From Skermanella stibiiresistens SB22 (GTDB lineage Bacteria > Pseudomonadota > Alphaproteobacteria > Azospirillales > Azospirillaceae), in the NCBI RefSeq assembly GCF_000576635.1, contig NZ_AVFL01000007.1:186001-250000 (forward strand): a DNA stretch of 64,000 nt. Reading direction: 5' to 3'. Of this stretch, positions 36,666 through 45,452 are shown piece by piece. Below the pieces are notes generated by a model that was not told the DNA's origin, searched no databases, and worked only from the letters and a program-made list of their open reading frames with translations. The position numbers and the translations under genes were made by a program. Position 1 is the first letter of the stretch; each line of letters starts with the position of its first letter.

Positions 36666-37982
36666 ATGACAACCTCCTTCAGCCCCCGCGAGATCGTCTC
36701 GGAACTGGACCGCTACATCGTCGGTCAGCATGACGCCAAGCGCGCCGTCGCGATCGCGTTGCGCAACCGCTGGCGCCGGCTGCAGCTGCCCGAGGGCCTG
36801 CGCGAGGAGGTGCTGCCCAAGAACATCCTGATGATCGGCCCGACCGGCGTCGGCAAGACCGAGATCGCGCGCCGGCTGGCGAAGCTGGCCCAAGCGCCGT
36901 TCCTGAAGGTCGAGGCGACCAAGTTCACCGAGGTCGGCTATGTCGGCCGCGACGTCGAGCAGATCATCCGCGATCTGGTCGAGATCGCCATCACCATGAC
37001 CAAGGACCGGCTGAGGAAGGAAGTGGCCTCCAAGGCCGAGCTGCGCGCCGAGGATCGCGTGCTCGACGCCCTGGTCGGCACCAACGCCGCCCCCGAGACG
37101 CGCCAGAAGTTCCGCAAGATGCTGCGCGAGGGCACGCTCAACGAGCGCGAGATCGAGATCCAGGTGGCCGAGTCCGGCGTGCCGGGCATGCCGACCTTCG
37201 ACGTGCCGGGCATGCCGGGCACCCAGATGGGCATGCTCAACCTGAACGACATTTTCGGCAAGGCGTTCGGTGGCCGGACCAAGACCCGCCGCCTGTCGGT
37301 CGCCGAGAGCTATGAAGTGCTGATGGCCGAGGAGTCGGACAAGCTGCTGGACCAGGAGACGGTCGTCGGCGAGGCGATCCAGTCGGTCGAGCAGAACGGC
37401 ATCGTCTTCCTGGACGAGATCGACAAGATCTCCGCCCGCAGCGAGGGCCGCGGCGGTGCCGATGTCAGCCGCGAGGGTGTCCAGCGCGACCTGCTGCCGC
37501 TGATCGAGGGCACCTCGGTCGCCACCAAGCACGGCACGGTCAAGACCGACCACATCCTGTTCATCGCGTCCGGCGCCTTCCACATCGCCAAGCCGTCGGA
37601 CCTGCTGCCAGAGCTTCAGGGCCGGTTGCCGATCCGGGTCGAGCTGAAGGCCCTGACGCGCGACGACTTCCGCCGCATCCTGACCGAGCCGGAAGCCAGT
37701 CTGATCAAGCAGTACAAGGCGCTGCTGAAGACCGAGGAGGTCGATCTGGACTTCTCGGACGACGCGATCGATGAGTTGGCCAGCCTCGCCGCCGAGATCA
37801 ACGCGTCCGTCGAGAACATCGGCGCCCGCCGGCTGCACACCGTGATGGAGCGCCTGCTGGAGGAGATCAGCTTCAACGCCAGCGACCGGAGCGGCACCAG
37901 CGTCACGATCGACGCCGACTATGTCCGCACCCAGGTCTCCAACTTGGCGAAGAACGCCGACTTGTCGAAGTTCATCCTGTAG
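36666..37982 (+). CDS. hslU: HslU unfoldase, ATPase subunit
   Basis: AAA+ unfoldase that feeds substrates to HslV. It shows Walker [10 protein letters not shown], Walker [10 protein letters not shown], the pore/box [10 protein letters not shown] and sensor regions, and ends in the invariant DLSKFIL. The ATG at 36666 ([20 protein letters not shown]) is chosen since it matches the usual family start and gives 438 residues. An ATG at 36567 overlaps the hslV stop (TGATG) and would add a 33-residue Pro/Lys-rich leader; this is possible by translational coupling. Confidence 0.96.
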   Translation: MTTSFSPREIVSELDRYIVGQHDAKRAVAIALRNRWRRLQLPEGLREEVLPKNILMIGPTGVGKTEIARRLAKLAQAPFLKVEATKFTEVGYVGRDVEQIIRDLVEIAITMTKDRLRKEVASKAELRAEDRVLDALVGTNAAPETRQKFRKMLREGTLNEREIEIQVAESGVPGMPTFDVPGMPGTQMGMLNLNDIFGKAFGGRTKTRRLSVAESYEVLMAEESDKLLDQETVVGEAIQSVEQNGIVFLDEIDKISARSEGRGGADVSREGVQRDLLPLIEGTSVATKHGTVKTDHILFIASGAFHIAKPSDLLPELQGRLPIRVELKALTRDDFRRILTEPEASLIKQYKALLKTEEVDLDFSDDAIDELASLAAEINASVENIGARRLHTVMERLLEEISFNASDRSGTSVTIDADYVRTQVSNLAKNADLSKFIL

Positions 37983-37992
37983 GGCGGAAACG

Positions 37993-38559
37993 TCATTCCG
38001 GTGGGGGAGAAGGGCGCCGTGTGGCGTCCTTTTTCGTGGGCTTGCCAACCGATGGCCGGCGGGTAGGGCGGCTGGCGAGGATTTGCGGCAGGGTCACCGG
38101 GGTCAGGTTCCAGACATCGGCGCCGACATCGAACTGCCGGAGCATCGGCGCCAGCTTGCCGTGGCTGTGTCCGTGCAGGTTGACCGCCTTGCGGTGCATG
38201 CCGTTCCAGGTGCGGAAGGCGTAGTGGCACATGACCAGCCGGGTTCCCTCGACCTCGATCTCGGCATAGGCCGAGACGTCCTCCCAGCCGGCCGACCGCA
38301 GGACGGCCGGGGCGTCGTTGTTGCCGGCGATCAGGTGCTTGCGGCCGTTCAGGCGCGTCAGCAGGTCGTCGACCCGGCGCTCCGGCAGCCCGACCGCGAA
38401 ATCGCCCAGATGCCAGACCGTGTCGGTGGGACCGACCACCTCGTTCCAGCGCGCGATCATCGCCTCGTCCATCGGACCGGTCGAGGCGAAGGGCCTGCCA
38501 TACATGAAGATGACGCGGTGGTCGTTAAAATGGCTGTCGCTGGTGAAGAAGACGGTCAT
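37993..38559 (-). CDS. Metallophosphoesterase family protein
   Basis: A 188-residue calcineurin-like phosphoesterase. Metal ligands are seen in DSHFND (Asp8, His10), GDFAVG, GNND and HGHSHG. The final 25 residues are a Lys/Arg/Pro-rich tail. It lies 22 bases downstream of dnaQ on the same strand and converges with hslU, whose stop is 10 bases away. The substrate is unknown. Confidence 0.86.
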   Translation of the reverse strand: MTVFFTSDSHFNDHRVIFMYGRPFASTGPMDEAMIARWNEVVGPTDTVWHLGDFAVGLPERRVDDLLTRLNGRKHLIAGNNDAPAVLRSAGWEDVSAYAEIEVEGTRLVMCHYAFRTWNGMHRKAVNLHGHSHGKLAPMLRQFDVGADVWNLTPVTLPQILASRPTRRPSVGKPTKKDATRRPSPPPE

Positions 38560-38581
38560 CGGGAGCGGGTTGGGGCGGGGT

Positions 38582-39274
38582 TCAGGACGCCCCCGCCAGC
38601 CACATCGGGTTCTTCAGCTGCGCCAGCATCGCGGCGTGGGCCTCGGCCTCCTCGGCGGTCGGCGCGTGGACGCGGGCTTGGCGGCGGACGCGCTCGACCT
38701 TGGCCGGACCCTCCTCCTCGCCATCGGCGTTCCGCCGGTTGCCGGCCAGCACCAGGTCCGGCTGGCGGCCGCCCTGAAGTTCCAGATAGACCTCGCCCAA
38801 CAGTTGGGCGTCAAGCAAGGCGCCGTGCAGCGTGCGGTTGGAGTTGTCGATGTTGAAACGGCGGCACAGGGCGTCGAGGCTGGCGGGCGCGCCGGGAAAC
38901 TTGCGCCGGGCCATGGCGACGGTGTCGAGCGCGCGGGTCATCGGCAGCGTCGGCATGCCGAGCCGCTTCAGCTCGGCGTTGATGAACCGCATGTCGAATT
39001 CGGCGTTGTGGATGATCAGCCGCGAATCGCCGATGAAATCGAGGAACTCGCCGCAGACCTCGGCGAACACCGGCTTGTCCCGCAGGAACTCCTCCGACAG
39101 CCCATGGACCGCCTGCGCCTCCGCCGGCATGTCGCGCTCCGGATTGATGTAGAGGTGGAGCTGCTTGTCGGTCGGGATGTAATTGATCGCCTCGACGCAG
39201 CCGATCTCCACGATGCGGTGGCCCGTCAGGGGATCGAAGCCGGTCGTCTCGGTGTCGAGGATGATTTCACGCAT
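38582..39274 (-). CDS. dnaQ: DNA polymerase III epsilon subunit (proofreading)
   Basis: A 230-residue DEDDh 3'-5' exonuclease that proofreads for DNA polymerase III. Asp7 and Glu9 (DTETTGFD) bind the first metal, and HNAEFDMRF and the late [10 protein letters not shown] complete the site. A C-terminal stretch carries the binding region for the alpha subunit. It overlaps coaE by eight bases. Confidence 0.96.
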   Translation of the reverse strand: MREIILDTETTGFDPLTGHRIVEIGCVEAINYIPTDKQLHLYINPERDMPAEAQAVHGLSEEFLRDKPVFAEVCGEFLDFIGDSRLIIHNAEFDMRFINAELKRLGMPTLPMTRALDTVAMARRKFPGAPASLDALCRRFNIDNSNRTLHGALLDAQLLGEVYLELQGGRQPDLVLAGNRRNADGEEEGPAKVERVRRQARVHAPTAEEAEAHAAMLAQLKNPMWLAGAS

Positions 39275-39932
39275 GGGGCTGCTTCACGGCTGGGGAAAAT
39301 GGGGAGCGGGGCGGCCAGACACGGGAGGCGTGACCTTTGGCCAACCGGCCCCGCGTCAATCTGACGACGCGGGCCAGCGCGCGCAAGGTGCGCGCGCGGC
39401 CCAGGCCGGTTTCCACCACGAAATCGGCGCGGCGGCGCTTCTCGCGGTCGGGCGTCTGGCGCTTCAAGATGCCGGCGAGCTTGTCCGATGTCATGCCGGG
39501 CCGGGCCAGGACGCGGGCGCGCTGGATCGCGGCCGGCGCCGAGACCACGATGACGGCGTCGACCCGCCGCTCGCCGCCGGTCTCGAACAGCAGCGGGATG
39601 TCCAGCACGGCGACGGGATCACGGCGGGCGGCGCATCGGCCCAGGAACCGGCGTTGCGAGCGCTTGACCAGCGGGTGCAGGATCGCCTCCAGCCGGCGGA
39701 GCGCCGGCGTGTCCCGGAACACCACGGCTCCCAACGCCTGACGGTCGACGGCGCCGTCGCGGACCACGCCGGGAAACTCCCGGTCGATCCGTGGCACGGC
39801 GGCCCCGCCGCGCGCCAGCAGGCGGTGGACCGTCGCGTCGGAGTCGTGGACCGGCACGCCCAGACGCCTCAGCATCCGCGCCGCCGTGGACTTGCCCATG
39901 CCGATCGAGCCGGTCAGGCCGAGCACCAGCAT
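39267..39932 (-). CDS. coaE: Dephospho-CoA kinase
   Basis: A 221-residue P-loop kinase that phosphorylates the 3'-OH of dephospho-CoA, the last step of CoA synthesis. Walker A is GSIGMGKST (about 8-16) and [10 protein letters not shown] is the family signature. The ATG at 39932 gives the standard start [11 protein letters not shown]. The tail after residue 190 is Arg-rich. It lies five bases after the aroE stop. Confidence 0.95.
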   Translation of the reverse strand: MLVLGLTGSIGMGKSTAARMLRRLGVPVHDSDATVHRLLARGGAAVPRIDREFPGVVRDGAVDRQALGAVVFRDTPALRRLEAILHPLVKRSQRRFLGRCAARRDPVAVLDIPLLFETGGERRVDAVIVVSAPAAIQRARVLARPGMTSDKLAGILKRQTPDREKRRRADFVVETGLGRARTLRALARVVRLTRGRLAKGHASRVWPPRSPFSPAVKQPHA

Positions 39933-39937
39933 GGAGG

Positions 39938-40780
39938 CTAGAGGCTTTCCAGGACGAAGCGGCGCAGCTCCGGCGTCACCTCCGGCATCCGGCCGAACCA
40001 CGCCTCGAATCCGGGGCGCGCCTGGTGCAGCAGCATGCCGAGCCCATCGACCACCGGGTTGCCGCGCTCGGCCGCCGCCGTCAGCAGGGGCGTGTGGAGC
40101 GGCGTGTAGACGATGTCGGTGACGAGGGCCGAGGGCGGCAGGCGGTCCAGCGCCAGGTCCAGCGCCGGCTGGCCCCCCATCCCCTGGGTGGTGGTGTTGA
40201 CGACCAGCGCCGCCTCGGCCAGCGCCGCCGCGCGGTCCTCCCAGGGTATAACCTTGATCGGGCCGCCCAACTCGGCCGCCAGTCCTTCGGCGCGGCTGGC
40301 GGTTCGGTTCAGCAGGCGGATCTCCGGGGCTCCGGCGTCGGCCAGAGCCACCAGGATGGCTCGGGCGGCTCCGCCAGCGCCCAGCACCACGGCCGGGCCG
40401 CTGGCGGCGCGCCAGTCCGGCCGGTCCGCCGTCAGGTTCGCCATGAAGCCGAAACCGTCGGTGTTGCGGCCCTCGATCGAACCGTCAGCACCAACCACCA
40501 GCGTATTGACGGCACCGACGCGGCGCGCCACGGGATCGACGTGGTCGCAGGCCCGCAGCGCCGCCTCCTTGTGGGGGACGGTGACGTTGGCGCCGCGCAG
40601 GCCAAGGGCCGGCAAGGCGCGGATCGCCTCGGTGATCCGGTCGGGCGGCACCGCGAGGGGGATGTAGGCGCCGTCGATGCCGTGGTGGTCGAGCCACCAG
40701 CCGTGCAGCCGGGGCGAGCGGGAATGGCCGACCGGCCATCCCATGACACCGGCCACCGCCGCCTTCGCCGTCAGGATCAT
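39938..40780 (-). CDS. aroE: Shikimate dehydrogenase
   Basis: A 280-residue NADPH-dependent enzyme of aromatic amino acid synthesis that reduces 3-dehydroshikimate. It shows [25 protein letters not shown] (catalytic Lys) and the Rossmann glycine loop GAGGAARAI. It overlaps the maf stop by four bases (ATGA). Confidence 0.97.
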   Translation of the reverse strand: MILTAKAAVAGVMGWPVGHSRSPRLHGWWLDHHGIDGAYIPLAVPPDRITEAIRALPALGLRGANVTVPHKEAALRACDHVDPVARRVGAVNTLVVGADGSIEGRNTDGFGFMANLTADRPDWRAASGPAVVLGAGGAARAILVALADAGAPEIRLLNRTASRAEGLAAELGGPIKVIPWEDRAAALAEAALVVNTTTQGMGGQPALDLALDRLPPSALVTDIVYTPLHTPLLTAAAERGNPVVDGLGMLLHQARPGFEAWFGRMPEVTPELRRFVLESL

Positions 40781-41418
40781 GATACCAGGATCCGCCTCTG
40801 TCGCAGATAGTCGAGCACCGGCAGCAGGGGCATGCCGAGGATGGTGAAGTAATCGCCCTCGATTCGGTTGAACAGCTGGCTGCCCAACCCTTCGAGCTGA
40901 TAGGCGCCGACCGAGGTCAGCACGGCGTCGCCCATCTCGTCAAGGTAGCGGTCGATGAAGTCGTCGCTGAACTGGCGCATGGTCAGGGTGGCGCTGTCGG
41001 TGTGGTGCCACTGGCGCTGGCCGTTCATGACGGCCACCACCGACGAGACCAGCCTGTGCTTCCCGCCACGCAGCGCCTGGAGGTGGCGCTTCGCCTCCGC
41101 GCGATCGGCCGGCTTGTCGAACCAGGAGCCGTCGTGGTCGAGCATCTGGTCGGCGCCCAGCACCAGCACGCCCGGCAGCCGGCTGGCGACCCTGGTCGCC
41201 TTCAGCTCGGCCAGCGCCTCCGCCGCCTCCTCGGCCTTGAAGCCGGCGGCGGCGAAGCTGTGCTTGATCTCCTCCTCGTCCACCGCGGCGGGTTGCGCGA
41301 TGACGGCGACGCCGGCGTTTTCCAGCATGGCGCGCCTGGCTTGGGAGGCCGAGGCCAGCACGACCGGGATTTCGGACTTCATGAGAGCGGAGGGAACGGG
41401 AGGCGTCGGCTCCGTCAT
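40777..41418 (-). CDS. maf: Maf-like nucleotide pyrophosphatase
   Basis: A 213-residue Maf/Ham1 fold protein that hydrolyses non-canonical or UTP/dTTP-type nucleotides. The N-terminal [19 protein letters not shown], the GADQMLD in place of the more common GADQ-x-V, and the late GIEGDYF-type segment ([15 protein letters not shown]) are typical. The ATG at 41418 overlaps the ppsR stop (ATGA); an internal ATG at 41382 would give a shorter leader. Confidence 0.92.
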   Translation of the reverse strand: MTEPTPPVPSALMKSEIPVVLASASQARRAMLENAGVAVIAQPAAVDEEEIKHSFAAAGFKAEEAAEALAELKATRVASRLPGVLVLGADQMLDHDGSWFDKPADRAEAKRHLQALRGGKHRLVSSVVAVMNGQRQWHHTDSATLTMRQFSDDFIDRYLDEMGDAVLTSVGAYQLEGLGSQLFNRIEGDYFTILGMPLLPVLDYLRQRRILVS

Positions 41419-42284
41419 GGATTTTCCTTTTCCCTCTCCAGAACGGCGCGGGCGGCCGGCGATCCGGTCTGGCGGCGGGCCAGCAGCATCATGATCTCGG
41501 CGGCGGTCTCCTCGATCGAGCGGCGGCTGACGTCGATCACCGCCCAGCCGTGCTTGCTGTAGAGCCGCCTCGCCTCGGTCACCTCCTGGCGGACGATCTC
41601 CGGGTCGACATAGCTGGTGTCGTCGGTCTGGTTGAGCAGTTTCAACCGGTTGCGGCGGATCTGGATCAGGCGGTCGGGGTCCTTGGTCAATCCTACGATC
41701 AGCGGCCGGGTGACCTGCGACAGCTCGGGCGGCAGCGGGCAGCCCGGCACGAACGGCACGTTGGCCGCCTTGATGCCGCGGTTGGCCAGATAGATGCACG
41801 TGGGCGTCTTCGAGGTGCGCGAGACGCCCATCAGGATCACGTCGGCCTCGTGAAGGTCCCAGGTGCTCTGGCCATCGTCATGGGCCAGCGCGAAATCCAT
41901 CGCGTCCATCCGGCCGAAATACTCGGCGTCCAGCATGTGCTGGCGGCCCGGCTGGCTCTGGCTCTCCAACCCGAGATAGGCCGCCAGCGCGTTGATCAGC
42001 GGGTCGAGCACGGGGATGCACGGCACCTGGAGCTCGCGGCAGGTCTCCTGCAGGCGGCGGCGCAGCTTCTCGTCCACCAGGGTGAACATCACGAGGCCGG
42101 GATTATCCTTGATCCCCTCGATCACCATTTCGAGCTGCCGCGTCGTGCGGACCAAATTCCAGAAATGCTCGATCGGCTGGACTTGGTCGAACTGGGCCAC
42201 GCAGGCGCGCGCGACGCTGTTGATCGTCTCGCCCGTCGCGTCGGACACCAGATGCAGGTGGAACTGCTTCAGACTTGAGTTCAT
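41415..42284 (-). CDS. ppsR: Pyruvate, water dikinase (PEP synthetase) regulatory protein
   Basis: A 289-residue DUF299 protein that switches PEP synthase on and off by ADP-dependent phosphorylation and dephosphorylation. The P-loop GVSRTSKTPTCIYLA is typical. It is homologous to RP001, the gene that borders oriC opposite hemE in Rickettsia and Caulobacter. It heads a tight leftward operon ppsR-maf-aroE-coaE-dnaQ-phosphoesterase with overlapping starts and stops. Confidence 0.94.
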   Translation of the reverse strand: MNSSLKQFHLHLVSDATGETINSVARACVAQFDQVQPIEHFWNLVRTTRQLEMVIEGIKDNPGLVMFTLVDEKLRRRLQETCRELQVPCIPVLDPLINALAAYLGLESQSQPGRQHMLDAEYFGRMDAMDFALAHDDGQSTWDLHEADVILMGVSRTSKTPTCIYLANRGIKAANVPFVPGCPLPPELSQVTRPLIVGLTKDPDRLIQIRRNRLKLLNQTDDTSYVDPEIVRQEVTEARRLYSKHGWAVIDVSRRSIEETAAEIMMLLARRQTGSPAARAVLEREKENP

Positions 42285-42723
42285 GCGAAGGATCAGCCTG
42301 TGTATATCTCGATGATTACCGGGGATAACCCAAGGTGGTGGCGGGAAAGCTCCGAATCGCGACTCTTATGCCTCGGCGTCCCGCGATTCAGCTCCCGTTC
42401 CGGATAAAACCACGGATCGCCGTGAGAGTCGCGCATAGACCCCGTCGGACCCTTGTTATCCCCATGACTCCCAACCTTTTCGAGTCTATAGCATCGACGC
42501 CTGAATCGCTCAAACGCTCCGAGGGTGACCCACAGATTCGGAACAACTACCCACAGCCTGTGGACTAATGTGGGGATTAAATGTAATCACCGGTTTCCAC
42601 AGGTATCCTCCACAGCCACCCTTCTTCTATAAAAAGAATCAGGATAGAAGAGGGTCTTGGACCTAAATGGGGATAAAGCCGACGAAACGCCCCCCGAGGC
42701 GCCTCCAAGCCCTCCCCTTCGAG
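42285..42723. other. oriC: Putative chromosomal replication origin oriC
   Basis: About 440 non-coding bases between divergent ppsR and hemE, the known oriC location in Caulobacter and Rickettsia. DnaA-box-like 9-mers cluster here: TTATCCCCA at 42456-42464 and, on the minus strand, at 42668-42676 (8 of 9 to TTATCCACA); 7-of-9 matches lie at 42547 (CTACCCACA), 42559 (minus), 42593 (GTTTCCACA) and 42606 (TCCTCCACA). An A/T-rich run (about 42628-42655) adjoins the densest cluster and could be the unwinding element. No full-consensus box or TTAA-N7-TTAA CtrA site was seen. Position is the strongest evidence. Confidence 0.72.
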
Positions 42724-43791
42724 ATGGAATTTCAAACCTTGGAAACTTCGCGGAAGCTGTTCATACGCGCCCTCAAGGGGGAGACCCTGACCAGGCCGCC
42801 TTTCTGGCTGATGCGCCAGGCTGGCCGGTATCTGCCGGAGTACCGGGAGACCCGGGCGCACGCCGGCAGCTTCCTGGATCTGTGCTTCGCGCCCGAGCTG
42901 GCGGTCGAGGTGACGCTCCAGCCGCTCCGCCGCTATGGCATGGACGCCGCGATTCTGTTTTCCGATATCCTGGTGGTGCCCTACGCGCTCGGCCAGAAGC
43001 TGGACTATGTCGAGGGCGAGGGACCCAAGCTCGATCCGATCCGGACCGCCGCCGGGTTGGGCCGGCTCTCGACCGCCGCCTTCCACGAGCGGCTGGCTCC
43101 GGTGTACGAGACCGTGAGGCGGCTCTCGACCGCGATTCCGGAGACGACCGCGCTGATCGGATTCGCGGGTTCGCCCTGGACCGTCGCCTGCTACATGGTC
43201 GAGGGTGGGGGCTCCAAGGAATACGCCCATGTCAAGAGCTTCGCCTATGGCGATCCCCAGGGATTCTCGGCGCTGATCGATCAGCTGGTGCGGGTCACCG
43301 CCGACTACCTGTCGGCCCAGATCGAGGCCGGGGCCGAGGCGGTCCAGGTCTTCGACAGCTGGGCCGGGGTGCTGCCGGCGCCCGAGTTCCGCAAATGGGT
43401 GATCGAGCCGACCAAGCGGCTGGTCGAGCTGCTGGCCGCGCGCCATCCCGGTGTCCCGGTGATCGGCTTTCCGCGTGGCGCCGGGCCGATGTACCGCGAA
43501 TACGCGGTCGAGACCGGCGTCACGGCGCTGGGCCTCGACACCACGGTGCCACCGGAATGGGCGGCGGCCGAGCTTCAGTCGGTGTTGCCGGTCCAGGGCA
43601 ATCTGGACCCGATCATGGTGGTGGCCGGCGGCGACGCGATGCGGGAAGCCGCGATTCGCATCCTGAAGGGCTTCTCCGGCGGGCCGTTCGTCTTCAATCT
43701 CGGCCATGGCGTGGTCCAGACGACACCGCCCGAGCATGTCGGACAGCTTGCCGCACTGGTCAAATCCTGGCCCGATCTAAGTGATGCCTGA
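42724..43791 (+). CDS. hemE: Uroporphyrinogen decarboxylase
   Basis: A 355-residue cytosolic enzyme that removes four carboxylates from uroporphyrinogen III in haem synthesis. It contains the signature [18 protein letters not shown] and [19 protein letters not shown]. The ATG at 42724 gives the normal start ([13 protein letters not shown]). An ATG at 42667 would extend it by 19 residues into the origin-like region. It starts the hemE-hemH-hemJ cluster and flanks the putative oriC. Confidence 0.97.
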   Translation: MEFQTLETSRKLFIRALKGETLTRPPFWLMRQAGRYLPEYRETRAHAGSFLDLCFAPELAVEVTLQPLRRYGMDAAILFSDILVVPYALGQKLDYVEGEGPKLDPIRTAAGLGRLSTAAFHERLAPVYETVRRLSTAIPETTALIGFAGSPWTVACYMVEGGGSKEYAHVKSFAYGDPQGFSALIDQLVRVTADYLSAQIEAGAEAVQVFDSWAGVLPAPEFRKWVIEPTKRLVELLAARHPGVPVIGFPRGAGPMYREYAVETGVTALGLDTTVPPEWAAAELQSVLPVQGNLDPIMVVAGGDAMREAAIRILKGFSGGPFVFNLGHGVVQTTPPEHVGQLAALVKSWPDLSDA

Positions 43792-43856
43792 TCCTTTGGG
43801 GCTTCCGCCGCGTTAAGGACTGGACAAAACAACGGATCGCAACCAGCTTCACCGCC

Positions 43857-45014
43857 ATGTCGAACGAAACACCCGCCGCCCAGAAGATCACCGGCCAGAA
43901 AATAGCCGCTGAAAAGATCGCAGTCGTCCTGTTCAATCTTGGAGGCCCTGATAGCCGCGAGGCCGTCCGGCCTTTCCTGTTCAATCTGTTCAACGACCCG
44001 GCGATTCTCCGCATTCCCGGGTTGTTCCGGACGCCGCTCGCCCACTTCCTGGCGAAGCGCCGGGCCAAGCCGGCGGGTGAGATCTACGAGATCCTGGGCG
44101 GCAAGTCGCCGTTGCTGGAGAACACCGAGGCGCAGGCACAGGCGCTGCAAGCGGCGCTCGGCGACCTTGGGCAGGTCAGGACCTTCATCGCGATGCGCTA
44201 TTGGCATCCGATGAGCGACGAGACGGCCCAGCGGGTGCGCGAGTTCGATCCCGACCGGATCGTGCTGCTGCCGCTTTATCCCCAGTTTTCGACCACCACC
44301 ACCGCGTCGTCGGAGAAGGTCTGGTTCCAGTCGGCCAAGGCCGCCGGGATCGACAAGCCGACGGTGACGGTCTGCTGCTATCCGACCGAGCCGGGCTTCA
44401 TCAAATCGGCCGCCAAGCTGATCCGGGCGGGGATCGAGGACGCGGGCGCCGCCGGCCATGGCAAGCCGCGCGTTCTGTTCTCGTCCCACGGCTTGCCGAA
44501 GAAGGTGGTCAAGGGCGGCGATCCGTATCAGTGGCAGTGCGAACGCACCGCCGAGGCGATCGTCCGCGAGTTGGACATCCCCGGTCTCGACTGGGTCAGC
44601 TGCTATCAGAGCCGGGTCGGACCGCTGGAGTGGATCGGGCCCTCGACCGACGCGGAGATCGAGCGGGCCGGGACCGACGGCGTGCCCCTGGTCGTGGTGC
44701 CGATCGCCTTCGTCTCGGAACATTCGGAAACCCTGGTCGAGATCGAGGTCGAGTACCGCGAGTTGGCCCACGAGAAGGGGGTTCCCCATTTCGTCCGGGT
44801 GCCGACCGTGGGTGTCGAGGACGCCTTCATCCAGGGTCTCGCCGGCCTTGTGCGCCAAGCCGTTGGGGGCGAGGTCGCGATGTGCTCCCAGGCGGGTGGT
44901 AGGATCTGTCCCGATGGCTTCCAGGGTTGCCCGCTGAGGGCCGGTCAGGCGAACAACCGGCAGGCGCCGACCACGGCGTCCACCCAGCCCAAGCGGCCGA
45001 TGGCCGCCGAGTAG
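43857..45014 (+). CDS. hemH: Ferrochelatase
   Basis: Inserts Fe(II) into protoporphyrin IX. It has VVLFNLGGPDS near the N-terminus, the catalytic His in SSHGLPKK, and the Glu in SEHSETLVEIE. At 385 residues it is longer than average, with a C-terminal cysteine-bearing segment (MCSQAGGRICPDGFQGCP) that resembles the 2Fe-2S region of some ferrochelatases, including that of Caulobacter. The first 17 residues contain a short lysine-rich leader. Confidence 0.96.
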   Translation: MSNETPAAQKITGQKIAAEKIAVVLFNLGGPDSREAVRPFLFNLFNDPAILRIPGLFRTPLAHFLAKRRAKPAGEIYEILGGKSPLLENTEAQAQALQAALGDLGQVRTFIAMRYWHPMSDETAQRVREFDPDRIVLLPLYPQFSTTTTASSEKVWFQSAKAAGIDKPTVTVCCYPTEPGFIKSAAKLIRAGIEDAGAAGHGKPRVLFSSHGLPKKVVKGGDPYQWQCERTAEAIVRELDIPGLDWVSCYQSRVGPLEWIGPSTDAEIERAGTDGVPLVVVPIAFVSEHSETLVEIEVEYRELAHEKGVPHFVRVPTVGVEDAFIQGLAGLVRQAVGGEVAMCSQAGGRICPDGFQGCPLRAGQANNRQAPTTASTQPKRPMAAE

Positions 45015-45017
45015 GCC

Positions 45018-45452
45018 ATGGGAAACCTGTACGATTGGGTCAAGGCGCTCCACGTCATCAGCATCATCGCCTGGATGGCGGGGCTGCTGTACCTGCCGCG
45101 CCTGTTCGTCTACCACTGCGAGGCGGCCGCCGGGTCGGCCACGTCCGAGACGCTGAAGGTGATGGAGCGCAGGTTGCTGCGCGCCATCATGAACCCGGCG
45201 ATGATCGCGTCCTACGTGTTCGGCATCTGGATGCTGGCGTTGAACCCCGGCTGGTTTCAGTCGGGCTGGATCCACGCCAAGCTGGCCCTGGTCATCGGCC
45301 TGACCGGCGTCCACATGATGATGGCGGGATGGCGCCGGAAGTTCGCCGAGGACCGCAACCAGCGGCCCCAGCGCTTCTTCCGCGTCATGAACGAGGTGCC
45401 GACCCTGCTGATGATCGGCATCGTCATCCTGGTGATCGTCAAGCCTTTCTAA
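45018..45452 (+). CDS. hemJ: Protoporphyrinogen IX oxidase HemJ
   Basis: A 144-residue inner-membrane haem protein with four predicted spans that oxidises protoporphyrinogen IX, the step before HemH. The conserved histidine is in VKALHVISIIAWMAGLLYLPRLFVYH (ends given as VKALHV and FVYH), with IHAKLALV and NEVPTLLMIGIVILVIVKPF in the tail. It starts three bases after hemH and its end overlaps the convergent P-type ATPase gene by 14 bases. Confidence 0.95.
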   Translation: MGNLYDWVKALHVISIIAWMAGLLYLPRLFVYHCEAAAGSATSETLKVMERRLLRAIMNPAMIASYVFGIWMLALNPGWFQSGWIHAKLALVIGLTGVHMMMAGWRRKFAEDRNQRPQRFFRVMNEVPTLLMIGIVILVIVKPF

